Positions 17,976 through 26,098 of a stretch of 64,000 nt of DNA are shown one piece after another. Below the pieces are notes generated by a model. It was given only the letters and a program-made list of their open reading frames with translations. It was not told the origin of the DNA and did no database searches. The position numbers were made by a program, and so were the translations under genes. The stretch covers positions 3,565-67,564 of the forward strand of contig DIWE01000016.1 in assembly GCA_002423435.1 (NCBI GenBank), read 5' to 3'. This stretch comes from Clostridiales bacterium UBA6114 (lineage in GTDB: Bacteria > Bacillota > Clostridia > Oscillospirales > Butyricicoccaceae). Within the stretch, counting starts at the first letter, position 1; each line of letters starts with the position of its first letter.

Positions 17976-18021
17976 ACATTGTGCGCCACACAATGTATTA
18001 ATCGTGCGGCGCACTATTTTA
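17976..18021 (+). terminator. Terminator with two alternative stems
   Basis: ACATTGTG/CACAATGT (17976-17983 and 17989-17996) competes with GTGCGCC/GGCGCAC (17981-17987 and 18008-18014), followed by TATTTTATAT. It lies just after the MocR stop codon. Confidence 0.5.
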
Positions 18022-18126
18022 TATTACAATATAATTGGAAAGTTAGTAGGAATTAAGGACGAAGCGTCATCATTGTGTTATTCGTACCGATACCGAAAAT
18101 TTTGAAAAGTATGTGAAATGTAATTT

Positions 18127-18322
18127 ATGACCACCGTTAGGAAAAACAACCTGATTTCTATCTTACTGGTGACAATAGCAGCATGTCTGCTCTACGGCAT
18201 CAGTGGAGGAATCCGCAGCAACTATGGCGTTATGCTCAATGACATATCCGAAAGTATGGTGCGCAAGTGCACTGTTCAGCGTGCTTGCATCTTTTGTGAG
18301 TTTTCGCATTAAAAAATCTTAG
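18127..18322 (+). pseudogene. MFS transporter remnant (internal deletion)
   Basis: The frame begins like an MFS permease (MTTVRKNNLISILLVTIAAC, then GISGGIRSNYGVMLNDISES), that is, the first transmembrane helix and loop. It then jumps with a frame change to a typical MFS C-terminus (ALFSVLASFVSFRIKKS, stop at 18322). About 350 residues between the two ends are gone. It is clearly non-functional. The remnant sits between a MocR regulator and a PhzF-like gene, where the intact transporter was probably the regulated partner. Confidence 0.7.
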
Positions 18323-18342
18323 AAATGACGGAGGAACGCAAA

Positions 18343-19116
18343 ATGAAACAGTATGTAGTTGACGCATTCACCGATAAGGTATTTGCAGGCAATCCTGCGG
18401 CCATATGCATTATGGACAACTGGCTTTCCGATGATACCATGCAAAATATCGCCATCGAAAACAACCTGTCCGAAACTGCTTTTGCGGTAAAGGAGGGAAA
18501 AGACTATCGTCTGCGCTGGTTTACCCCCGGCGGTGAAGTCGATCTCTGCGGACACGCTACGCTTGCTACCTCTTACATCATTACCCGGTTTGTGGAGCCC
18601 GCTTTAACCGAAGTTCGCTTCAACACACTTAGCGGTGTTCTGACAGTTAAAAAAGAGAATGATTTGCTTGTGGTGGATTTTCCGTCTTTCCAGCTTGCTC
18701 CCATTGCTGTTACGGAAGATATGACTGCGGCCCTCGGCGTAAAGCCTGTAGAGGCATATATGGGCGGCGATCTGGTATGTGTACTGGAAAACGAGCAGCA
18801 GGTGAGGCAGGTCATTGCCAATCTGGAGCTTATCCGACAGATGAATGGGCTGTGCCTGCACATTACGGCACAGGGTGATACCTACGATTGTGTAACCCGC
18901 AGCTTTGCCCCCAAATGCAATGTCGCGGAAGATCCCGTTTGCGGTAGAGGGCATTGCCATGTGGTTCCACTGTGGGCCCAAAAAACGAAAAAAAATGAAC
19001 TGACCGCCTATCAGGCGTCCAGGCGGGGCGGCGTTCTGTATTGTCACTATGCGGGAGAGCGCACGATCCTAAGCGGGAAAGCGGCCCTTTACTCCGAAGC
19101 AGAAATCTTCATTTGA
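18343..19116 (+). CDS. PhzF-family isomerase-like protein
   Basis: A 257-residue protein of the PhzF/DapF-like fold, close to the usual length. It starts with the typical QYVVDAFTDKVFAGNPAA. The catalytic Glu is in NNLSETAFAV, and RWFTPGGEVDLCGHATLA and EDPVCGRGHCHVVP are family hallmarks. I chose the ATG at 18343 because GGAGG precedes it by 8 nt; the ATG at 18325 lacks one. Members include the phenazine isomerase and many uncharacterised enzymes acting on amino-acid-like compounds, so the substrate is unknown. No phenazine genes are present. An aminotransferase follows 15 nt later. Confidence 0.85.
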   Translation: MKQYVVDAFTDKVFAGNPAAICIMDNWLSDDTMQNIAIENNLSETAFAVKEGKDYRLRWFTPGGEVDLCGHATLATSYIITRFVEPALTEVRFNTLSGVLTVKKENDLLVVDFPSFQLAPIAVTEDMTAALGVKPVEAYMGGDLVCVLENEQQVRQVIANLELIRQMNGLCLHITAQGDTYDCVTRSFAPKCNVAEDPVCGRGHCHVVPLWAQKTKKNELTAYQASRRGGVLYCHYAGERTILSGKAALYSEAEIFI

Positions 19117-19131
19117 TAGAGGAACATTATT

Positions 19132-20316
19132 ATGGAGTATAAATATGCAAGAAGAATATCGAGTATCAAGGCATCTGAAATCAGAGAATTATTAAAGCTA
19201 ACAGAAAAACCGGAAGTTATTTCATTTGCCGGGGGATTGCCTGCCCCTGAATTATTCCCCATTGAAGAAATAAAAGCAGTAAACAACTTTGTTTTAGAAC
19301 ACAGTGGAGAACAGGCATTGCAGTATTCGACTACGGAAGGCTATCGGCCTTTGCGAAAATGGATTGCAGAGCGAATGAACTCTCAGCTTGGTACGTCGTT
19401 TTGCGACGATAATATTATGATAACGCATGGTTCTCAACAGGCTCTTGACCTTTCTGGAAAAGTGTTTTTGGATGAAGGGGATGTTGTGCTGTGTGAAAGC
19501 CCTACATATTTAGCTGCTATTAGTGCATTCAAAGCATACGGCTGCAAATTTGTTGAAGTTGAAACGGATGAGGAAGGAATGATTATTTCACAGTTGGAAA
19601 GGGCTTTGAAAGCGTCTCCAACTTCAAAAATAATTTACATTATTCCTAATTTCCAAAATCCAACGGGAAAAACATGGAGTTTAGAGCGTCGGCAGCAGGT
19701 AGCGGATATATCAGCGAAATACAGCGTGGTAGTTATCGAAGATAATCCCTATGGAGAACTTAGATTTGAAGGGGACTTCTTACCATCTGTAAAATCATTT
19801 GACCGTACAGGCAATATAGTATGCACAGGGACATTTTCAAAGATTTTTTGTCCGGGTTATCGAATTGGTTGGATCGCAGGTGACAAAGATGTTATTCGCA
19901 AGTATGTGCTTGTAAAGCAAGGCGTAGATTTGCAGTGCAATACAATAGCACAAATGGTAATTGCGACTTATCTTGAAAAATATGATATTGATGCGCATAT
20001 CAACAAAATTCGAGAAGTATACCGAAGGCGGCGCGACGTAGCTATTGACGCCATAAGTCGGTATTTTCCTTTGGACATAAAATATACAAAACCTGAAGGG
20101 GGACTTTTCCTTTGGGTCGAGTTGAACGATACGATTAATACGGTTAAGCTCCTTGAGAAGTGCCTTGAATTTGATGTCGCATTTGTCCCCGGAAACTCCT
20201 TTTTCCCTAATGCTAATAAATTCAATACCCTTAGAATCAATTTCTCCAATACACAGGAAGAAAAAATTGCTGATGGAATTGCACGCATCGGTAATGTGTT
20301 AAAGGAGTTCAACTAA
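19132..20316 (+). CDS. PLP-dependent aminotransferase (2-aminoadipate/multi-substrate type)
   Basis: A 394-residue class I/II fold aminotransferase. Landmarks: VISFAGGLPAPELFP near the N-terminus, YSTTEGYRPLRKWIAERM, the aspartate site in VVVIEDNPYGELRF, the PLP lysine in GTFSKIFCPGYRIGW, and the carboxylate Arg in NTLRINFS. These fit the LysN/AadAT-like subgroup, which acts on aromatic, branched or dicarboxylic amino acids. It probably shares a transcript with the PhzF-like gene. The exact substrate cannot be fixed. Confidence 0.87.
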   Translation: MEYKYARRISSIKASEIRELLKLTEKPEVISFAGGLPAPELFPIEEIKAVNNFVLEHSGEQALQYSTTEGYRPLRKWIAERMNSQLGTSFCDDNIMITHGSQQALDLSGKVFLDEGDVVLCESPTYLAAISAFKAYGCKFVEVETDEEGMIISQLERALKASPTSKIIYIIPNFQNPTGKTWSLERRQQVADISAKYSVVVIEDNPYGELRFEGDFLPSVKSFDRTGNIVCTGTFSKIFCPGYRIGWIAGDKDVIRKYVLVKQGVDLQCNTIAQMVIATYLEKYDIDAHINKIREVYRRRRDVAIDAISRYFPLDIKYTKPEGGLFLWVELNDTINTVKLLEKCLEFDVAFVPGNSFFPNANKFNTLRINFSNTQEEKIADGIARIGNVLKEFN

Positions 20317-20401
20317 TAGGAATTAGAACAGCCGATTTGTTGTGCTTGCGCTAAAATGAAAGGTTTTGTATGGGTAGATCATCAACCTGCGCCATGCTGT
20401 T

Positions 20402-20731
20402 ATGAGCAGTTCAGTTATGAGCCGCTTGCGTGAGACACCGCTTTCACACAAATTGCTGGGAGCCTTTGCGTTTTTGTCGGGAATCATTGTAAACAGTTTT
20501 GGTATCGCTTTCTATGCCGCGTTTCTCGCCATGTTGATTCCCAGTGTTAGCAAAAATGGTCGTCTGCTGCTCTTGGTCTGCCTCACGGCTATTATCAATA
20601 CACTGCTGCAACTGTTTTTGCCTGCAAGTTGGGCGATAATCATTTCTATGGTGTTGGGTGCTGTGATTGGAACGGGCTTAATTGAGGACTTAAAGGAAGA
20701 TACCAAGGGGGCCAGGGATGGACAGCGCTAA
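20402..20731 (+). pseudogene. AzlC-type branched-chain amino-acid exporter, N-terminally truncated
   Basis: The 109-residue frame matches the C-terminal half of AzlC permeases (NSFGIAFYAAFLAMLIPSVS, then several hydrophobic helices). AzlC is normally about 230 residues, so the first half is missing. The first helices are not found in the 85 bp upstream of it. The end overlaps the azlD-like start by 14 nt, as in intact azlCD operons. Probably non-functional. Confidence 0.65.
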
Positions 20732-20975
20732 GATATCAATATTGATTTTGGAAATGGCAGCTGTGACCTATATTCCCCGCGCAATTCCAGCTGTTCTGGT
20801 CGATAAGATAAAGTTTGGGGCAAAGATGGAAAAGTTCATGAAACTGATTCCTTACACGGCAATGTCAGCCTTGATTTTCCCCGGCGTTTTTACGGTAGAT
20901 GCGGCGAACCCGGCAATTGGAATTGTGGGCGGAGCAGTAGCAGGCATATTGGCGTGGAGGAAATGTTCTAAATAA
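20718..20975 (+). CDS. AzlD-like membrane protein (short)
   Basis: An 85-residue protein with three hydrophobic segments and the AzlD hallmark TYIPRAIPAVL. In the family it is the small subunit of the AzlC-AzlD branched-chain amino-acid exporter. Usual length is about 100-110 residues; this one ends at WRKCSK before the last helix, so it may be truncated. With its AzlC partner broken, it is unlikely to work. Confidence 0.65.
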   Translation: MDSAKISILILEMAAVTYIPRAIPAVLVDKIKFGAKMEKFMKLIPYTAMSALIFPGVFTVDAANPAIGIVGGAVAGILAWRKCSK

Positions 20976-21041
20976 GGTAAGGAATAAACCAACTACCATG
21001 TTTGGCTAATAAAATTATTCTCATAGTAAAGGAGAATCATT

Positions 21042-21359
21042 ATGGTAATAAAAAAAGAACAAGCAAGAAAGAGAACGTTCAAAGGCGTATCCCTTGATGT
21101 TTTGGCGGTCGGTGAAAAATCTATGGTCGCAAAAATGAATTATGTAGAAGGTAACTATGCGACAACCCACACTCACCCGAATGAGCAAAGCGGATATGTA
21201 ATATCCGGGAAGTATCGTCTGAGAACGGAAACACTGGATATAGAATTAAATCCAGGCGATAGTTATTCTATCCCTGGAAATGCTTCCCACTCTTTTGAAG
21301 TAATTGAGGGTGGCGAGGTAATTGATGTCTTTACGCCAATAAGGGAAGATTATTTATAA
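21042..21359 (+). CDS. Small cupin-domain protein
   Basis: A 105-residue single-domain cupin. The metal-binding motif is seen in TTHTHPNEQSGYVISGKY (two His and a Glu/Gln position) and the second motif in NPGDSYSIPGNASHSFEV. The start has AAAGGAG upstream. Such small cupins have varied roles (sugar or amino-acid derivative binding, dioxygenase, regulator), so no specific job is assigned. It is the last gene of the AT-rich accessory stretch. Confidence 0.8.
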   Translation: MVIKKEQARKRTFKGVSLDVLAVGEKSMVAKMNYVEGNYATTHTHPNEQSGYVISGKYRLRTETLDIELNPGDSYSIPGNASHSFEVIEGGEVIDVFTPIREDYL

Positions 21360-21447
21360 TTACCAGTTGGAAGAAGTCAAAGGCATTGCATTGAAATGCC
21401 GATCGGGGGTATTCCATGAAAAACGAAGTGAAACGATTAAATGTATG

Positions 21448-21488
21448 CAAAAAATCCTTAGAAGCCGCATGGCTCTAAGGATTTTTGC
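21448..21488 (-). terminator. Terminator of tRNA-Thr
   Basis: AAAAATCCTTAGA pairs with TCTAAGGATTTTT around an 11-nt loop, with T runs on both sides. It lies directly after the tRNA on the minus strand and may also end plus-strand transcription from the cupin gene. Confidence 0.75.
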
Positions 21489-21489
21489 T

Positions 21490-21565
21490 TGGAGCTGGTG
21501 ATCTGATTTGAACAGACGACCTGCTGATTACGAATCAGCTGCACTACCGACTGTGCTACACCAGC
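21490..21565 (-). tRNA. tRNA-Thr (CGT)
   Basis: A 76-nt cloverleaf including encoded CCA. The acceptor stem is GCTGGTG/CACCAGC, the D-stem GCAC/GTGC, and the anticodon arm GCTGA-TTCGTAA-TCAGC gives anticodon CGT, reading ACG. The T-arm has TTCAAAT. It lies at the right border of the decayed accessory stretch, opposite the tRNA-Ala remnant. Confidence 0.95.
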
Positions 21566-21673
21566 ATATGAGCTTGAAAAGACGATGCAAATGATATTAT
21601 ACCAGCTTTTTGGCGTATGGCAATATCAAAAGCAGATTTTTTTCACTTTATCTCCTGGGAAATCCGGTTTATC

Positions 21674-21701
21674 TTGACATTCAGCCCAATCTATATATAA
21701 T
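21674..21701 (+). promoter_or_regulatory. Promoter of rpsF-ssb-rpsR
   Basis: TTGACA and TATAAT, 16 nt apart, 65 nt before the rpsF start codon. Confidence 0.65.
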
Positions 21702-21766
21702 ATATTAGATGTATCCTTGCCACCGGCTTAAGATCGGTGGCCATAAGTCCAGAAGGAGGTGCGAAA

Positions 21767-22063
21767 ATGTCCGACTTAAAAAGTAAGTATGAAACGGTAT
21801 TTGTAGTCGATACGTCAATCGGCGAAGAAGCGGTTTCGGCTGTCATCGAAAAATTCAAAGCGCTTGTTGAGGCGAACGGCACCCTCGACAAGGTAGACGA
21901 TTGGGGCAAGCGCAGGCTTGCGTATCCGATCAACTACAAGACCGAGGGGCATTATGTCCTGATCGAATTTACGTCGTCGCCTGAATTCCCGGCTGAGCTC
22001 GACCGTGTGTTCAAGATCACCGATGGTATTATTCGTTCGTTAATCATTTCCAAGCAGGCTTGA
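21767..22063 (+). CDS. rpsF: 30S ribosomal protein S6
   Basis: A 98-residue protein with the S6 pattern (KYETVFVVDTSIGEE, DDWGKRRLAYPINYKTEGHY, IIRSLIISK). S6 binds 16S rRNA with S18 in the small-subunit platform. AGGAGG lies 8 nt before the ATG at 21767; an earlier in-frame start (21737) is not supported. It heads the conserved rpsF-ssb-rpsR operon. Confidence 0.97.
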   Translation: MSDLKSKYETVFVVDTSIGEEAVSAVIEKFKALVEANGTLDKVDDWGKRRLAYPINYKTEGHYVLIEFTSSPEFPAELDRVFKITDGIIRSLIISKQA

Positions 22064-22080
22064 TCGAGGAGGCGTTTTAT

Positions 22081-22503
22081 ATGCTGAACAAGGCCATTCT
22101 TATGGGTAGACTAACAGGAGATCCGGAACTGAGACATACCCCGAATAATACGGCCGTTACCTCGTTTACCCTGGCAGTCAACCGCTCTTTCAGCCGTTCC
22201 GGTGAGCAGCAGACCGATTTTATCGATGTTGTTGCCTGGGGCAGTACGGCTGAATTTGTCACAAAGTGGTTCCACAAAGGAATGCTGGTTGCGGTTTCCG
22301 GCCGGATCCAGACGAGAAACTGGGAGGACAAGCAGGGGAACAAGCGCAAATCAGTGGAAATTATTGCCGACGAGGTGCATTTTGCCGAACCGAAGAGGGA
22401 AGCAGTGTCCCGTGCCGACGATGCGGCGCCCGGATATGGGATTCCTTCAGGAGGTTCGGATTTCAGCGAGCTTTCCGAAGACGACGGCGAGCTTCCGTTT
22501 TAA
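22081..22503 (+). CDS. ssb: Single-stranded DNA-binding protein
   Basis: A 140-residue SSB with the OB fold (MLNKAILMGRLTGDPELRHT, FIDVVAWGSTAEFV, GRIQTRNWEDKQGNKR) and the acidic tail DDGELPF, which recruits replication and repair partners. GAGGAGG is 8 nt upstream of the ATG. The linker between fold and tail is short. It sits between rpsF and rpsR, its usual place in Firmicutes. Confidence 0.97.
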   Translation: MLNKAILMGRLTGDPELRHTPNNTAVTSFTLAVNRSFSRSGEQQTDFIDVVAWGSTAEFVTKWFHKGMLVAVSGRIQTRNWEDKQGNKRKSVEIIADEVHFAEPKREAVSRADDAAPGYGIPSGGSDFSELSEDDGELPF

Positions 22504-22529
22504 TTTTTTCGAATGAGGAGGATAGATTA

Positions 22530-22847
22530 ATGGCTGAAACCGAGAAAGAAGTCCGCGAGCCGGCTCAGGCGAGCCAGAGACCGGAAAGGCCCGACCGGCC
22601 CGAGAGGTCCGAAAGACCCGACCGGGCAAACCGCGGAAGAAAGCGCAGAAAAGTTTGTTCATTTTGTGCAGATAAGGTCGAGTGCATCGATTATAAAGAT
22701 ACTGCAAAACTCAGGAGATATATTTCCGAGCGGGCGAAAATTTTGCCCCGCAGAATGACCGGAACCTGCGCGAGGCATCAGCGCGAACTAACGATTGCGA
22801 TAAAGCGTGCAAGGCATCTTGCATTGCTTCCGTATACGGCCGATTAA
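22530..22847 (+). CDS. rpsR: 30S ribosomal protein S18
   Basis: A 105-residue S18. The C-terminal 75 residues match the family (KVCSFCADKVECIDYKD, LRRYISERAKILPRRMTG). Cysteines at CSFC and Cys in KVEC plus His in CARHQ are consistent with the zinc-binding form. The first about 35 residues are an unusual Pro/Glu/Arg-rich extension (RPERPDRPERSERPDR). Last gene of the operon, followed by a terminator. Confidence 0.96.
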   Translation: MAETEKEVREPAQASQRPERPDRPERSERPDRANRGRKRRKVCSFCADKVECIDYKDTAKLRRYISERAKILPRRMTGTCARHQRELTIAIKRARHLALLPYTAD

Positions 22848-22854
22848 TAAAAAA

Positions 22855-22889
22855 GAGGCGGGGATTTCAGTCCCTGCCTCTCATTTTTT
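22855..22889 (+). terminator. Terminator of rpsF-ssb-rpsR
   Basis: GAGGCGGGGA pairs with TCCCTGCCTC, followed by ATTTTTT. Confidence 0.8.
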
Positions 22890-22911
22890 GCAAGCCGCAT
22901 GCTTCAAAATT

Positions 22912-23403
22912 TCAATGTTTCTGTTGAGCAAGGACCGCGCTGAGCTGTTTGATTGACGACGCATCCAGAATTTTTTCGCCGTGTTCCTTGATATGGCTTT
23001 CCGACGGTCGCTTGCCGTCAAAAAACGAAAATTCCAGAAGCGCTGCCAGGGATGTGCCCTTTGCCTGCGCGATCAGATAGTAGGTCCCATTCAATAAATA
23101 TAGCGAAGCGTCAGGCAGATCAGGAATGAAAGCGGAGGCATCAAGAATATCATCAATATTGTGAAAAGCGAATACGCCGTCCCGTTTCTTTTTTCCACGG
23201 ACCACAAAAACGAGAAGCTTTGATTCAAAGGAGTATATTTCCACCCCAAAATCGGGCCAGAAGAGCCCGAGCATGGATAAAACCGAGCGGGCAAGCTCGC
23301 GGATCCCCGAGTAATCCGGGTCTTCGCCCTGTACAAGAAATTCATCGCTTTTATCGGAAAAAGAAATCAGGATGCCGTCTTCTCCGGCTTTCGTTATCGT
23401 CAT
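22912..23403 (-). CDS. MecA-family adaptor-like protein
   Basis: A 163-residue protein that resembles MecA adaptors. The N-terminus (MTITKAGEDGILISFS) and the C-terminal part (DASLYLLNGTYYLIAQ, then EFSFFDGKRP and IKEHGEKILD) match the MecA pattern of a Tyr-Tyr strand and an EHG helix. MecA delivers substrates to ClpC for degradation. It is shorter than Bacillus MecA (about 218 residues) and lacks most of the acidic linker. The ribosome binding site is weak. It converges on the rpsR terminator. The family call is by motif only. Confidence 0.65.
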   Translation of the reverse strand: MTITKAGEDGILISFSDKSDEFLVQGEDPDYSGIRELARSVLSMLGLFWPDFGVEIYSFESKLLVFVVRGKKKRDGVFAFHNIDDILDASAFIPDLPDASLYLLNGTYYLIAQAKGTSLAALLEFSFFDGKRPSESHIKEHGEKILDASSIKQLSAVLAQQKH

Positions 23404-23542
23404 TTATGTATCACCATCCCATGCATTAGATTATAGCAATGAAAATCCCAATATGGCATACTAAATATTTTCCAAAGGGTAGTTTCCGGCCGGGTTTTTG
23501 CAGAAAATGGGATAAAATATATATTTTTATCGTTATTTGTTA

Positions 23543-23571
23543 TTGAGAAATTAAGTGTGATCAATTATAAT
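23543..23571 (+). promoter_or_regulatory. Likely promoter of the rnf operon
   Basis: TTGAGA and TATAAT with a 17-nt spacer, about 200 nt before rnfC. The leader contains the long inverted repeat at 23590-23671. Confidence 0.6.
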
Positions 23572-23589
23572 TATTGCTGTGTGTACAGG

Positions 23590-23671
23590 CAATGCTGGGG
23601 TCTGTCAAAATACATATGCGGCTCGCGTTTTGAGCTTTCCAGACAAATGTACTTTGACAGACCAGGCATTG
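23590..23671. repeat. 82-bp imperfect inverted repeat, MITE-like
   Basis: The arms start CAATGC and pair over about 25 bp. The inner 17-bp portion (GGTCTGTCAAAATACAT against ATGTACTTTGACAGACC) has a single mismatch. The loop holds a small GCTC/GAGC stem. It sits in the rnf leader. It is not a terminator (no T run). It could be a miniature mobile repeat or a leader structure. Confidence 0.6.
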
Positions 23672-23779
23672 CGCCATTTATGCATTTTGCCGGAGAAACC
23701 CTGCCCGTCCCGGGCGGAAGCAAAAGCTTAATAGGCCGGAATGCAGATGGCATCAAGTAAATAAAAGAGGTGAATCCCT

Positions 23780-25090
23780 ATGGCTTATACCTTTCGCGGC
23801 GGAGTACATCCCGATACGAAAAAAGCCGCGACAAGTCACAAGCCCATTGAGGAGCTGAAAGCTCCGGGAATCGTAGTCCTTCCGGTATCCATGCACATCG
23901 GCGCCCCCTGCGAGCCGGTTGTCAAGGTGGGCGACATTGTGGATCTCGGACAAAAAATCGCGGACTCCCAGGCATTTGTCTCCGCACCGATCCACGCAAC
24001 TGTTTCCGGGAAAGTAATCGCGATAGAACCGCGGCTTCATCCGGGTGGGGCGAAAATGATGTCCGTCGTGATTCAGAACGATTATGAAGACCGGCCGCAT
24101 CCGTCCATAAAGCCCAGAGACTATGAGCACCTGTCGAGCGAAGAACTGATCGCGATCATACGCGAAGCCGGCATTGTCGGCCACGGCGGCGCCGCGTTTC
24201 CCGCGCATGTCAAGATCAAATCGGGAATCGGGAAGGTAGACCATCTGATTATCAACGCGGCCGAGTGCGAGCCGTATATCACGTCCGACCACAGGATCCT
24301 TTTAGAGCGCGCCGACCAGGTGATCGGCGGCATTACGATCCTCATGAAGGTATTGGGACTCGACGAGGCGACCATCGGCCTCGAAACAAATAAACAGGAT
24401 GCAATCCCCGCGCTGAAGGAAGCGATCGGCGGTCGCCAGGACATCAAAATCCATCCGTTAAAACCAAAATATCCGCAGGGCGCCGAAAAACAGCTGATCA
24501 ACGTGGTCACTGGCCGTGAGGTGCCTTCCGGGAAACTGCCCGCCGACGCGGGTGCCGCTGTTTTCAACGTCGCCACCTGTTGCGCCGTTTTCAACGCGGT
24601 GACACAGGGCATGCCTGTCATGCGGCGCGTTGTGACGGTTTCGGGGTCGGCGATAGCCAATCCGAAGAACTTAGAGGTACGGATCGGGACCCCGCTCGAG
24701 TCGCTTGTTGAGGCCACCGGCGGGTTTAAAGAAGAACCCAACAAGGTCCTGATGGGCGGACCCATGATGGGAGTCGCGCAGTTTTCACTGGAAGTCCCGG
24801 TCATAAAGGGCACCAATGCGATTCTTGCCTTTTGCGAGGATGAGAACAACGATTCCCGGTCGACGGAGTGCATCCGGTGCGGAAAATGCGTTGCCGCCTG
24901 CCCGATGAACCTTCTTCCGACTTATTTATATATGTACAGCGAAAAAGGGAAGCTTGAAGAATGCGAAAAGTACGGGGTGCTCGACTGCATCGAATGCGGC
25001 TCGTGCAATTATGAATGTCCTGCAAGGCTCTACCTTGTGCAATCCTTCAGAACCGCAAAGCAGCGCATTCTGGAGGCGCGCAGGAAATGA
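23780..25090 (+). CDS. rnfC: Rnf complex subunit RnfC
   Basis: A 436-residue membrane-associated subunit that oxidises NADH at the cytoplasmic side. It has an N-terminal biotin-like domain (HPDTKKAATSHKPIEEL), the flavin/NAD-binding region (GIVGHGGAAFPAHVK) and two ferredoxin-type clusters (CIRCGKCVAACPMNL and CIECGSCNYECPARL). Length is normal for Clostridia. It opens the order C-D-G-E-A-B. The complex moves electrons between reduced ferredoxin and NAD+ while pumping Na+ or H+. Confidence 0.97.
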   Translation: MAYTFRGGVHPDTKKAATSHKPIEELKAPGIVVLPVSMHIGAPCEPVVKVGDIVDLGQKIADSQAFVSAPIHATVSGKVIAIEPRLHPGGAKMMSVVIQNDYEDRPHPSIKPRDYEHLSSEELIAIIREAGIVGHGGAAFPAHVKIKSGIGKVDHLIINAAECEPYITSDHRILLERADQVIGGITILMKVLGLDEATIGLETNKQDAIPALKEAIGGRQDIKIHPLKPKYPQGAEKQLINVVTGREVPSGKLPADAGAAVFNVATCCAVFNAVTQGMPVMRRVVTVSGSAIANPKNLEVRIGTPLESLVEATGGFKEEPNKVLMGGPMMGVAQFSLEVPVIKGTNAILAFCEDENNDSRSTECIRCGKCVAACPMNLLPTYLYMYSEKGKLEECEKYGVLDCIECGSCNYECPARLYLVQSFRTAKQRILEARRK

Positions 25091-25102
25091 GAGGGATAAA
25101 GA

Positions 25103-26098
25103 ATGATTGAGATGAAAAATGTCGTTGTGTCCTCTTCCCCGCATGTCAGGAATGAAAAAGACACCCGTTCCATCATGGTCGATGTCATCATCGCCCTGAT
25201 GCCGGCTCTTGCACTCGGGGTTTTTGTTTTCGGGCCGAGAGCGCTGACCGTTACGGCGGTAAGCGTCGCGGCGGCCGTGTTCTTTGAATGGCTTTATGAG
25301 AAATTATTGAAGAAACCCTATACCATCGGGGATTACTCCGCGGTTGTAACGGGAATTTTGCTTGCCTATAACCTGCCGGTCACCGTTCCCCTCTGGATTC
25401 CCATTATTGGCACGGGCTTCGCGATCATCCTTGTAAAGCAGTTGTTCGGCGGACTCGGCAAAAACTTTATGAACCCGGCTCTGGCCGCACGCGCATTTTT
25501 GTTTTCCTGGCCCGTCCTTATGACGACGTGGGTCAAACCGCATACCGCGCTGTCGCTGTTTACCACACCGGTGGACGTGGTCACGGCGGCGACGCCGCTG
25601 GCTCAGATGAAGCTAAACGGCGCGCTCCCTAACGCCTCCGTTCTGGACATGGCGCTCGGGCAGATCGGCGGGTGCCTGGGCGAGACTTCCGCGCTGGCGC
25701 TTTTGGCCGGCGGGCTGTATCTCGTTTACCGCGGAGTCATCACCCCCCGGATTCCGGTTGCATACATAGGAACGGTTGCCGTCCTTACCTTCTTTTTCCC
25801 GCGCGGCAACGACCCTGTTTTGTGGATGGCAAGCAGCCTGTTTTCCGGCGGACTGATGCTCGGCGCCATTTTTATGGCGACCGATTATTCAACGTCTCCC
25901 GTGACAAAGACGGGACAATGGGTCTTTGGGATCGGCTGCGGACTGATTACCGTCTTTATCCGTTATTTCGGAGCTTATCCGGAAGGCGTTTCCTACTCGA
26001 TTCTTGTGATGAACGCCACCGTCTGGATGATCGACAAATATACAAAGCCCTTGAAATTCGGTTATGAGCGTAAAAAAGGGGGGGCTAAAAGCAAATGA
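25103..26098 (+). CDS. rnfD: Rnf complex subunit RnfD
   Basis: A 331-residue integral membrane subunit with about nine hydrophobic helices. Family marks include LFGGLGKNFMNPALAARAF and ATDYSTSPVTKTGQW, the latter holding the Thr that carries covalent FMN in RnfD. AGAGG precedes the ATG by 8 nt. Its stop overlaps the rnfG start by 4 nt (ATGA), which indicates translational coupling. Confidence 0.97.
   Translation: MIEMKNVVVSSSPHVRNEKDTRSIMVDVIIALMPALALGVFVFGPRALTVTAVSVAAAVFFEWLYEKLLKKPYTIGDYSAVVTGILLAYNLPVTVPLWIPIIGTGFAIILVKQLFGGLGKNFMNPALAARAFLFSWPVLMTTWVKPHTALSLFTTPVDVVTAATPLAQMKLNGALPNASVLDMALGQIGGCLGETSALALLAGGLYLVYRGVITPRIPVAYIGTVAVLTFFFPRGNDPVLWMASSLFSGGLMLGAIFMATDYSTSPVTKTGQWVFGIGCGLITVFIRYFGAYPEGVSYSILVMNATVWMIDKYTKPLKFGYERKKGGAKSK

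Noticed and set aside
18343..19116. PhzF-like gene as part of phenazine synthesis
   Set aside because: No other phz genes occur nearby, and PhzF-like proteins are widespread in non-producers.
23557..23760. Frames of 60-67 codons on both strands in the rnf leader, both containing LSKYIC and MYFDRP
   Set aside because: The shared peptides come from the inverted repeat at 23590-23671 read on each strand; neither has a ribosome binding site.
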